This document shows positions 57,301 to 60,000 of a DNA stretch of 60,000 nt, piece after piece; position 1 is the stretch's first letter; each line of letters opens with the position of its first letter. The notes below the pieces were generated by a model, which saw only the letters and a program-made list of their open reading frames with translations, was not told the origin of the DNA and made no database searches. The position numbers were made by a program, and so were the translations under genes. The stretch comes from Lineus longissimus (lineage: Eukaryota > Nemertea > Pilidiophora > Heteronemertea > Lineidae): NCBI RefSeq assembly GCF_910592395.1, contig NC_088317.1, positions 436,001 through 496,000 of the forward strand, read 5' to 3'.

Positions 57301-59823
57301 TGTTGGTTAAGCGATTTCCAGCATATGGCTATGTTGATAGATTTGACGACTTCAGCATTTAGAACAGTTTTCTATGTTCTCACCTTTCCAACAATTGCTA
57401 CAAAGAGATTTACATCTGAAATTGTCTTCTAACTCTGTGTTCAGGTTCAGAAGTTATGTCACAGTCCTATGGCTCTTATGAGCAAGGCATCCCCAGTCCT
57501 CCAGGATGACCACTTTGTAGACATGCTTCCTGTCGCCTGGGAACTACTGTTGGAGAATGACCAGGAGCTGGCTTCAGCTGCAGGTAAAACTTGTGTAGAG
57601 ACGACGACATTATATCGACTTGTCTGTTCTGTGCGTCAGGTCTGGGGGTAAGAAGGGTCTGACCTAACCCAGAGATAGAAAAGCGATAAGAATAGACAAG
57701 TTTATTAAACATGGAGATGGACAATCTTGTGAGACCTTGCATTCACTTGGCTGAGTGATCTACTTATCAGGCTTTAGAAACATACGGTCATCGGGAACTG
57801 CTGCACAGTGCCAACTGTGTAATTTGTTCACTTCAAGTCCACTTTGACATTTCGATCTTTCTCTCGCAGCGTCCGTGTTCATCCTGTCGGCCATTAAGGT
57901 CCCTGAACAAGTTCAGGAAATGATGACCAAAGAGTTACAACATGAAGACACCAACCAGAGGATAAATGCCATTCTTAGGTGAGTTCGGAAGTTGTTCTGA
58001 TATCTATCCCATGCCTGTCCACTTGGAATAAGAATCACCAAACTTGGAACTGTGTGTGTTACACACAGCCAATGAACACTGATGATAAAGAAGTTTTAAA
58101 CATCCGGTTCTGTTCTCTTGCAGATACAGCATCTTATGGCGGTTCCGTTATCAGATGTGGCCAAGAATGGAGGAGGGGGCTAATATGTTCTTCAAGGTAA
58201 GGTCAGACTTCTATTCATTGGCTCACTGTTTCTTAACTGCTAGGGCTATCAACTTGAAACTTTGTACACAGGACTCCCTAGGTCAGGTTACCTCTGACAC
58301 TGAATTTCGGTCCGATCTAATTCTCGACCTGGCCCCCAGGGGGCCAAAAGTGAAAACCTAGAAAGTGTGATATCACGCTTATTAGGGATTCGTTTTCGAT
58401 AGCCGCAAAAGCTATGAACTTGAAACTTGGTACACATTACCCTCTAGGTCTGATAACCTTTGACGCAGAGTTTCTGAAAGATGAAAAAATTTCTAAGTCC
58501 AACAATCATTTCAGGTTCCACCCCCGAGCATTGACTTCGTCCTGCCGTCCCCCACCATCGGTAACCCCACCCAGACGATCGTGGACCCGCCATGGATGCC
58601 ACATTTCAAAACCAAGGTCGAAGAGGTCACCTTGAGCCAAGAGGGATCTGTAAGTTTTGTTATCCTAGAGAGGATTGGTGCATTTCACATGTGCTCATTT
58701 TGCCAATTCCGACAAGATTTCCCGCAGCTGCATTCTTTTCCTCCGCAGAGAATTCGTATTGTTGTTCTTGTTGTTCTCCACCAGTTGTTCCGTTGAACGA
58801 TCCATCTACTCCCACCATCATCTGAAGATAATAGAAGGTGTTTGATTTCCAGAAATCATTAGTGACAGCCACAACGACACGGCGGAAACAGCAACAAGAG
58901 ATGATACACCAGGCCCTCATTGCTGAAGAGGACCGGAAACGTGAAGCTCGCGAAAAGTTCCTCATTAACACCATCAACGCATCTCAGTTAGCTGCTAACG
59001 AACCAGCGTTACACCACAGTACAGACGAGCATGATGAAGGTAGGGACACCTTTAGTTAGTTTCAATGTCGCTGGCATGAATGGCTAAGCTGACCTGAACA
59101 GCTAAAATGACCTGATATCGTGATGAAAGATCTTTAAAGATGTATTGGTAACCAAGAGAAGAGTGCTTTTTAGTAGTAGTGTAGTCAGCATTATGGGCTT
59201 TGCTTCTTCCACGATCCTTGTGATGACACTCTGAATACAATGTGTAAGCACTATTGCTTTCAGTTCGCCATCAGGACCCTCTAAATCGCTCTCCCGTTCT
59301 TTAATCTTTTCCACTTGTGTAATGATATGTCGCCTCTCTATTACATAACGGACCGCCGTGGTCCATGGTGAAGCAAAACTACTGAAGTGCACTGTCATGT
59401 CTAAGTATTGATTAATGCATTAAGCTTACCCGACCACAAAAAACTACTTGGCAAAGCTTTTGGGCACAAAGTATCATATGAAAAGTATTTTCCCAGAGCA
59501 GTTTAATATGTGTTGATAAAAAGATAGGCCTATAAAATGAGTATCCGAGTCGCAGAATATGCCTTTACTAACTGCATGTCCACGCCATTGTCTTGTGCGT
59601 GTAACGTAGTTGTCCAATGGTTCAAGTATTCTCTGCCCGAGTTATCTTACACTTTGTCGAGATGATATTCTGTCACGTTTGGTCCTGTGCTTTCGACTGT
59701 GTAATCTGTGGAAGTATGTGCTTGCCTGGTGTCTGGACAATGTCTCTCACACTTGATACTTAAGTATGATATGATTATAGGCCCTGAAGTGGTGGAGGCA
59801 GCAAACTTGCCAGATTTCAGAAC
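25111..59823 (+). CDS. UNC80: UNC80 homologue, NALCN channel subunit (spliced, partial at both ends)
   Basis: Gene-level entry; exons follow separately. UNC80 is a cytosolic giant (about 3200 residues in vertebrates) that with UNC79 binds the NALCN sodium-leak channel, supports its surface expression and links it to Src-family and G-protein signalling, setting neuronal resting potential. The identification rests on many collinear blocks matching remembered vertebrate UNC80: SFERVLV at the first exon, YFDVAVLRC, VFRRVALS-like FRRVALSGLLDSA, EAPVVARGALLLECAHFVHR, ACQLLLEITTFLRETY, RKISFAV, CHPNCY, WRFRYQMWPRMEEGA and VPPPSIDFVLPSP. Reading frame is continuous across all main exons with GT-AG introns. 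The initiator exon was not found; the 3' part (roughly 1300 residues by family length) lies beyond the window. Odd features are a 2.2-kb second exon, an array of seven duplicated microexons at 33.2-41.0 kb, and several exons under 60 nt. Confidence 0.95.
27324..28328 (+). other. Intron X1-X2
   Basis: Carries a pogo/Tigger-like end at 28142-28200: TA, CAGTGGAACCCCGGTCGGCG, then two further GACCACCCCG-type units. Otherwise nothing recognised. Confidence 0.7.
28329..28576 (+). CDS. UNC80: UNC80 exon X2
   Basis: Acceptor ATCTTTCAG, donor CAG|GTAAAC, phase 2 in and 1 out (248 nt). It encodes IFKALGCPHGCGDGFRGPL, then FRKYLREFIRKRPVQEVVDF and LHAFLGFCAD. This matches the vertebrate block that reads roughly SLGCAYGCGEGHRG ... 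VVDFLHALLGFC. The Cys/His spacing CPHGCG is conserved in the family. Confidence 0.95.
28577..31140 (+). other. Intron X2-X3 with a degenerate GAATG repeat
   Basis: At about 28790-29020 a motif like TAG(A/T)G.(A/G)TGAATG(C/T)CC recurs about six times at irregular 40-70 bp spacing, consistent with an old decayed tandem repeat. Nothing recognised in the remainder. Confidence 0.6.
31141..31316 (+). CDS. UNC80: UNC80 exon X3
   Basis: Acceptor GGATTTTCAG, donor ATT|GTAAGT, phase 1 in and 0 out (176 nt). It encodes DNTNRSGFAINFGHSIGG, then VEGQVIAHILKPMVSRFVDS and HENI. It aligns with the vertebrate segment running from the NKAGFGNNFTT region to VEGIIVSAMFKSLITR ... SPEN. Confidence 0.93.
31504..31655 (+). 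CDS. UNC80: UNC80 exon X4
   Basis: Acceptor TGTGTTTCAG, donor AG|GTATGG, phase 0 in and 2 out (152 nt). It encodes SLYCDVRQMVNFIKEQHGG, then FRRVALSGLLDSANRP and a basic tail ending STAVR. This is one of the best-conserved UNC80 blocks (vertebrate LYCDIRQLVQFIKEAHG ... FRRVALSALLDSAEK). It ends in AG, so it can be joined to any RS microexon downstream or to X5 or X6. Confidence 0.95.
31656..33190 (+). other. Intron X4-RS1
   Basis: No further RS-type exon found. AT-leaning sequence with no recognised element. Confidence 0.5.
33191..33241 (+). CDS. UNC80: RS microexon RS1 (51 nt, phase 2-2)
   Basis: The acceptor is the less usual TCCCATAAG after a long pyrimidine tract, and the donor is ATCAG|GTTTGT. 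In the frame set by X4 it reads PQLSRSPSPAVSLVSI flanked by completed Ser and Arg codons. Length is a multiple of three. An alternative acceptor at 33197 (CCCCAG) would give 44 nt and break the frame. First of seven related exons; no expression evidence is available from the sequence. Confidence 0.75.
33242..36561 (+). other. Intron RS1-RS2 with a possible exon fossil and a 76-bp duplication
   Basis: A 76-bp direct tandem duplication lies at 35233-35386 (both copies contain TGTTTGATTGTAAAGTACTG). At about 35590-35629 there is a stretch resembling RS1 (CCAGCTCTCCACATCGCCG versus CCAGCTCTCCCGATCTCCG) but with a stop and no donor. No intact RS exon found in these 3.3 kb. Confidence 0.6.
36562..36630 (+). 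CDS. UNC80: RS microexon RS2 (69 nt, phase 2-2)
   Basis: Acceptor TATCTTTTAG, donor ATCAG|GTTTGT. The core of its peptide is RRSRSPSPTHGLSLLSIR, preceded by QILYP. Start and end phases match the other members, so inclusion preserves frame. The C-terminal SLLSIR resembles the vertebrate sequence RLSFIR that directly precedes the KVKFT block. Confidence 0.8.
37520..37576 (+). CDS. UNC80: RS microexon RS3 (57 nt, phase 2-2)
   Basis: Acceptor TGTGTTAAG (an AAG acceptor, as in RS1, RS5 and RS6), donor ATAAG|GTTGGT. It reads QSLRRSRSWSRAFSFLSI between completed Arg codons. The nearby CAG at 37523 would give 53 nt and break phase, so the AAG site was chosen. It has lost the SPSP element but keeps RRSRS and FLSIR. 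Confidence 0.7.
38476..38526 (+). CDS. UNC80: RS microexon RS4 (51 nt, phase 2-2)
   Basis: Acceptor TCTCGTTTAG, donor ATCAG|GTTCGT. It reads GRQSRSPSPSPSMLSI between completed Arg codons. Same phase and motif order as RS1 and RS2. The overlapping open frames on both strands here are shadows. Confidence 0.8.
39281..39334 (+). CDS. UNC80: RS microexon RS5 (54 nt, phase 2-2)
   Basis: Acceptor GCTTTCAAG after a T-rich tract, donor GTAAG|GTTGGT. It reads SHCRSRSPSPSVSRLSV between Arg codons. The repeated RSRSPSP core and the (I/V)R exit are the family signature. Confidence 0.8.
39890..39929. mobile_element. 26-bp palindromic micro-insertion with 7-bp target duplication, copy 2
   Basis: The element 39897-39922 is identical to 19931-19956. 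It is flanked by GTTCCAT on both sides (39890-39896, 39923-39929). It lies in the intron between RS5 and RS6. Confidence 0.9.
40417..40497 (+). CDS. UNC80: RS microexon RS6 (81 nt, phase 2-2)
   Basis: Acceptor CTTACAAAG after TTTTTCTCTTCC, donor ATCAG|GTTGGT. It is the longest member; its core reads RRSRSKSPAPVKKSASSQHL and it exits through CIR. The insertion relative to the others lies between SPAP and the exit. Confidence 0.75.
40958..41011 (+). CDS. UNC80: RS microexon RS7 (54 nt, phase 2-2)
   Basis: Acceptor TTTTTCTACAG (the strongest of the seven), donor GTCAG|GTTAGT. It reads KDLRSRSLSPAPSKDSV between Arg codons. Last recognisable member before the downstream constant exons. Confidence 0.78.
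41012..42697 (+). other. Intron RS7-X5 with two repeat clusters
   Basis: At about 41130-41430 a degenerate motif like GT(T/A)(G/A)CCT(A/G)GCAAC recurs, best as GTTGCCTAGCAAC (41353-41365) and GTAACCTGGCAAC (about 41287). At 41851-42016 a 57-59 bp unit (A-run, GGTTTTTCCGTAAAA, CATTATTCAGTAACTTAAAG) is present three times. No exon recognised. Confidence 0.75.
42698..42730 (+). CDS. UNC80: UNC80 microexon X5 (33 nt, frame conflict at its exit)
   Basis: Acceptor TCGATTCCAG, apparent donor CTTGTG|GTAAGA. In the incoming phase it reads AKTVKFTNVL, which matches the vertebrate KVKFTSAV block in the right order after SFIR. With the strong donor it exits as TG, and the next exon (X6) begins with A, creating TGA. 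The poor donor CTT|GTGGTA three bases upstream would instead give an open Leu codon into X6. Either the weak site is used, the exon is a regulated poison exon, or there is a local sequence or allele difference. Confidence 0.6.
42796..42931 (+). CDS. UNC80: UNC80 exon X6
   Basis: Acceptor TTTCTGACTAG, donor AAA|GTAAAT, phase 2 in and 0 out (136 nt). It encodes RTMSMTSESGDEREPGKS, a polar linker, then SRRSIFKRRTKK. It joins in frame to X4 or to any RS exon (AG + A = Arg). The sequence is disordered-looking, basic and serine-rich. Confidence 0.85.
43267..43438 (+). CDS. UNC80: UNC80 exon X7
   Basis: Acceptor TATATTTTCAG, donor ATTG|GTGAGT, phase 0 in and 1 out (172 nt). It encodes NTSSSNILSAASDSEMNDNE, then LSPRMSMSAAEDDPP and TPKRKFSKFNI. 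A Ser/acid-rich linker with several candidate phosphosites; no domain recognised. Confidence 0.88.
43885..44103 (+). CDS. UNC80: UNC80 exon X8, optional His/Gly/Lys-rich exon (219 nt, phase 1-1)
   Basis: Acceptor GTAACCCTAG, donor CATG|GTATGT. The incoming phase is open for all 73 codons: GGNKQRNKHGNERHSDHGRQ, then Lys/Ser-rich sequence, ending FGHGRGSGHGHG. No counterpart recalled in vertebrate UNC80. Symmetry means it can be skipped without a frameshift, so it may be an alternative exon. The acceptor tract is mediocre. Confidence 0.6.
44104..45113 (+). other. Intron X8-X9
   Basis: A very AT-rich segment (about 44430-44580) and a short (CAG)4 tract near 44624-44636. No exon recognised. Confidence 0.5.
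45114..45191 (+). CDS. UNC80: UNC80 exon X9, optional (78 nt, phase 1-1)
   Basis: Acceptor TTTCCTGTTTCAG, donor GATCG|GTAATT. It encodes SRLNHLFPSWSFEMLNLKLG then KQKSI. The strong acceptor and symmetric phase support a real, possibly alternative exon. It is 78 nt in a 2.8-kb gap between X8 and X10. Confidence 0.6.
45192..46872 (+). other. Intron X9-X10
   Basis: No repeat or exon recognised. Antisense open frames here look random. Confidence 0.5.
46873..47097 (+). CDS. UNC80: UNC80 exon X10 (225 nt, phase 1-1)
   Basis: Acceptor CGTGTCTTCAG, donor GATG|GTGAGA. It encodes WRRSAKSDHEDDSTTDLSQF, then KRMSFKAAGQATLTFLTARK, RLEDSLKSFGKKRLSKRG and SIDD. Basic and phosphosite-rich (RRES, KRMS, KRGS). 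The antisense open frame over it is a shadow. Confidence 0.88.
47098..47879 (+). other. Intron X10-X11
   Basis: Nothing recognised. Confidence 0.5.
47880..48067 (+). CDS. UNC80: UNC80 exon X11
   Basis: Acceptor GATGCCCTTACAG, donor TTG|GTAAGT, phase 1 in and 0 out (188 nt). It encodes DLMRRGSLEVGNSHQAEVII, then SGMLRFSFFMDCIQPGSVPD and LVAAMLDL. This matches vertebrate FQFLLNCCEPGTIPD ... ILAAALDL, the start of the helical-repeat core that continues in X12-X14. Confidence 0.95.
48283..48495 (+). CDS. UNC80: UNC80 exon X12
   Basis: Acceptor CTTGTTGCAG, donor GAG|GTGAGT, phase 0-0 (213 nt). It encodes EAPVVARGALLLECAHFVHR then CNRGDWPNWMRLN, GYKRNTLLQRTAGRMFYMWA. Almost residue-for-residue the vertebrate block EAPVVARAALFLECARFVHR CNRG.WPEWM. 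The antisense open frame is a shadow. Confidence 0.97.
48713..48848 (+). CDS. UNC80: UNC80 exon X13
   Basis: Acceptor TTGCTTTGCAG, donor GAGG|GTGTGT, phase 0 in and 1 out (136 nt). It encodes ALGLKLEQILMQEHKD, then QVKDDNRKKELREADDDEDF and MDE. It corresponds to vertebrate AIGVRLNELCHGE ... RRLRKEDEEEDFLDDS. Confidence 0.95.
49097..49327 (+). CDS. UNC80: UNC80 exon X14 (231 nt, phase 1-1)
   Basis: Acceptor TTTTGTTAACAG, donor TATG|GTAAAC. It encodes ATVNHTGSDCPHALKMVACQ, LLLEITTFLRETYQYIPKIK, then a Ser-rich tail. Matches vertebrate STVNPSKCGCPFALKMAACQ LLLEITTFLRET. Confidence 0.96.
49328..50690 (+). other. Intron X14-X15
   Basis: A pyrimidine-rich run at about 50262-50330 (CCCTCTCCCTCCCCTACC) and T/C-rich sequence at 50568-50600. 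No exon recognised. Confidence 0.5.
50691..50813 (+). CDS. UNC80: UNC80 exon X15 (123 nt, phase 1-1)
   Basis: Acceptor CCCTTTCACCAG, donor AAAG|GTAAGT. It encodes SPGDRKISFAVLGEQRERSD, SLHSSTTTISAAAGDPDDKK. It aligns with vertebrate ERKISFAGVLDENEDSKDSL HSSSHTLKSDAG..EKK, including the conserved KISFA and SDSLHSS. Confidence 0.93.
51065..51115 (+). CDS. UNC80: UNC80 exon X16 (51 nt, phase 1-1)
   Basis: Acceptor TTTGTCTTTCAG, donor TTCAG|GTCAAA (weak). It encodes ERRVAQGRKLLKMRRNS. The open frame continues past this donor to 51261 (SSFKNRSFKMKREPGGST then a hydrophobic run), so the exon could be longer with another donor. The short form is preferred because the phase matches X17-X19. Confidence 0.65.
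51695..51721 (+). CDS. UNC80: UNC80 candidate microexon X17 (27 nt, phase 1-1)
   Basis: A strong acceptor (TTATTTTCTTTCAG) is followed by 27 nt and donor AAAG|GTATTT. In phase it reads ELPPCLVPK. It can be included or skipped without a frameshift. No homologue recalled; support is from splice signals and phase only. Confidence 0.45.
51722..53404 (+). other. Intron X17-X18 with TTGACCT repeats
   Basis: At about 51945-52270 the string (C/T)TTGACCT recurs about five times in an irregular, G/T-rich context. The tRNA-like repeat copy 2 follows (listed separately). Confidence 0.5.
52557..52975 (+). repeat. tRNA-like dispersed repeat, copy 2 (uninterrupted)
   Basis: The direct-orientation copy of the repeat at 12580-13962, lacking the MITE. 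Near its right end it has an A-box-like TGGCATAGTGGGTAAG (52892-52907) and a B-box-like GAGTTCGAACCC (52936-52947) at tRNA-like spacing, then a T-rich tail. Lies in an UNC80 intron in sense orientation. It is not a functional tRNA: no clean acceptor stem is seen. Confidence 0.75.
53405..53422 (+). CDS. UNC80: UNC80 candidate microexon X18 (18 nt, phase 1-1)
   Basis: A strong acceptor (ATCATTTTTCTTTAG), 18 nt, then donor GCAG|GTATGA. In phase it reads AVAFSA. Its size and phase resemble neural microexons, but so short a match could be chance. Confidence 0.4.
53423..54975 (+). other. Intron X18-X19
   Basis: Nothing recognised beyond short open frames and pyrimidine-rich stretches. Confidence 0.5.
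54976..55166 (+). CDS. UNC80: UNC80 exon X19
   Basis: Acceptor CTCCGTTGCAG, donor AAG|GTAGGC, phase 1 in and 0 out (191 nt). It encodes GLKRMGSMRSRKVSVQSIKS, an acidic Pro/Ser stretch, then DTDDNLCTYMPWIK. The final part matches the vertebrate segment leading into WLHVMILLCNQQ. Confidence 0.93.
55608..55823 (+). CDS. UNC80: UNC80 exon X20, Cys/His-rich block
   Basis: Acceptor GTTTCTTTACAG, donor CGG|GTAGGT, phase 0-0 (216 nt). It encodes VIIQLANTSNF followed by ICDHQNFCHPNCYERQQRSC, then TRLMNATFKVYDC. The vertebrate counterpart also has FICTHVDYCHPHCY ... RSCARL, so the Cys/His spacing is conserved and may bind a metal (inference). An internal GATG|GTAGGA near 55768 could be an alternative donor. 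Confidence 0.95.
56134..56169 (+). CDS. UNC80: UNC80 microexon X21 (36 nt, phase 0-0)
   Basis: Acceptor CGTTTTCACAG after a pyrimidine tract, donor AAAG|GTATAC. It encodes LSPSKSHCSVPK, in the frame of X20 and X22. The vertebrate protein has a short CLRTPSLKKR stretch at about this place. Symmetry allows skipping. Confidence 0.65.
56962..57147 (+). CDS. UNC80: UNC80 exon X22
   Basis: Acceptor TTTAAATACAG, donor CAG|GTAAAA, phase 0-0 (186 nt). It encodes ESVFQPSSPIRRRESTPLLD, KIRSDVNLAKLMKIDANRDK, a basic stretch, and YMVKYLKSQ, matching vertebrate MLKYIRLQV at its end. Confidence 0.92.
57445..57583 (+). CDS. UNC80: UNC80 exon X23
   Basis: Acceptor CTGTGTTCAG, donor GCAG|GTAAAA, phase 0 in and 1 out (139 nt). 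It encodes VQKLCHSPMALMSKASPVLQ, DDHFVDMLPVAWELLLENDQ, ELASAA. Matches vertebrate VMSLSPAPLSLLIKAAPILT ... PAAWELLLSMDEHMAGAAA. Confidence 0.95.
57870..57978 (+). CDS. UNC80: UNC80 exon X24
   Basis: Acceptor CTTTCTCTCGCAG, donor TTAG|GTGAGT, phase 1 in and 2 out (109 nt). It encodes SVFILSAIKVPEQVQEMMTK, then ELQHEDTNQRINAILR, matching vertebrate MFLLCAVKVPEAVSDMLMSE ... QRLNAVLK. Confidence 0.95.
58124..58196 (+). CDS. UNC80: UNC80 exon X25
   Basis: Acceptor CTGTTCTCTTGCAG, donor AAG|GTAAGG, phase 2 in and 0 out (73 nt). It encodes YSILWRFRYQMWPRMEEGAN then MFFK. Nearly identical to vertebrate HTLWRFRYQVWPRMEEGAQQ IFK, among the most conserved UNC80 segments. Confidence 0.97.
58197..58514 (+). 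repeat. Intron X25-X26: two diverged copies of a roughly 163-bp repeat
   Basis: AACTTGAAACTTTGTACACA (58252) and AACTTGAAACTTGGTACACA (58415) each begin about 60 bp of similar sequence with CTAGGTC and a GACNC(T/A)GAATTTC-like end. Between them is CCCCCAGGGGGCCAAAA, a palindromic GC-rich core. Occupies nearly the whole intron. Confidence 0.75.
58515..58649 (+). CDS. UNC80: UNC80 exon X26
   Basis: Acceptor AATCATTTCAG, donor TCT|GTAAGT, phase 0-0 (135 nt). It encodes VPPPSIDFVLPSPTIGNPTQ then VDPPWMPHFKTKVEEV. Vertebrate counterpart: IPPPSINFTLPSPVLGMP ... FDPPWVPQ. Confidence 0.96.
58853..59039 (+). CDS. UNC80: UNC80 exon X27
   Basis: Acceptor TTTGATTTCCAG, donor GAAG|GTAGGG, phase 0 in and 1 out (187 nt). 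It encodes KSLVTATTTRRKQQQEMIHQ, ALIAEEDRKREAREKFLINT, then INASQLAANEPALHH. It resembles the vertebrate coiled, charged stretch SRSHQRAEHILKNLQQEEEK KRLGREASLITAI. Confidence 0.93.
59040..59780 (+). other. Intron X27-X28
   Basis: No repeat or exon recognised. - strand open frames here are unsupported. Confidence 0.5.
59781..59823 (+). CDS. UNC80: UNC80 exon X28 (candidate)
   Basis: Acceptor GATATGATTATAG, donor AGAAC|GTAATG, phase 1 in and 2 out (43 nt). It encodes PEVVEAANLPDFR, which resembles vertebrate EEEVEEVTNLASRR at the expected place. The acceptor lacks a good pyrimidine tract and the frame meets TAA just after the proposed donor. Confidence 0.55.
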
Positions 59824-60000
59824 GTAATGTCCTTTTCAACTGCTCTGTCTTCACATTTCGTCACTTGGTACATCAAAGCCCAATTCACCATTGCCCTTGA
59901 GAGTCCTCTCACCCTGATGAATCTTCCTTTAAAGGCGTATTACCGATATGCACTCTCATGTCAGGAAGTCGGTGTGGTTTGGGGTGCTTCGGCCAACACC

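Overview
The window is animal nuclear DNA: AT-leaning, intron-rich and full of diverged repeats, with GT-AG introns of about 100 bp to 3.7 kb. I would place it in an invertebrate, probably a marine bilaterian, but the sequence alone does not fix the phylum. No bacterial-style genes, rRNA genes or functional tRNA genes were seen.

The one gene I can support is a large part of an UNC80 orthologue on the + strand, from 25111 to the right edge. UNC80 is the very large auxiliary subunit that works with UNC79 to traffic and regulate the NALCN sodium-leak channel in neurons. I traced about 28 exons plus a group of repeated microexons by reading frame, splice sites, phase continuity and remembered similarity to vertebrate UNC80. 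The first recognisable exon starts at the family's conserved SFERVLV segment, so the start codon and roughly the first 45-50 codons lie in an exon not found here. The right end stops mid-gene. The exons found encode about 1950 residues, roughly the N-terminal 60% of the protein.

The most striking feature lies between 33191 and 41011. Seven short exons (51-81 nt, all multiples of three, all phase 2-2) encode variants of one Arg/Ser/Pro motif (RSRSPSP ... SLxSIR). All seven use a donor of the unusual form GTTNGT, which I see at none of the other exons. They appear to be a tandem array of duplicated, interchangeable alternative exons in a disordered loop of the channel subunit. A second cluster of tiny symmetric exons (27 and 18 nt, phase 1-1) lies at 51.7-53.4 kb, and a 36-nt phase 0-0 exon at 56.1 kb.

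The left 25 kb (1-25110) holds no gene I can identify and may be intron 1 of UNC80 or intergenic DNA. It carries a 29-bp minisatellite of 35 units (23073-24096), pogo/Tigger-like transposon ends, a Mutator-like MITE with 26-bp terminal inverted repeats and a 9-bp target duplication nested in a tRNA-like dispersed repeat (empty counterpart at 52.56-52.98 kb), and a tandemly duplicated coding-like fragment near 6 kb. Three 26-27 bp near-pure palindromes, at 19.9, 24.2 and 39.9 kb, each sit between exact 7-bp direct duplications. They look like a mobile element reduced to little more than its two inverted ends.
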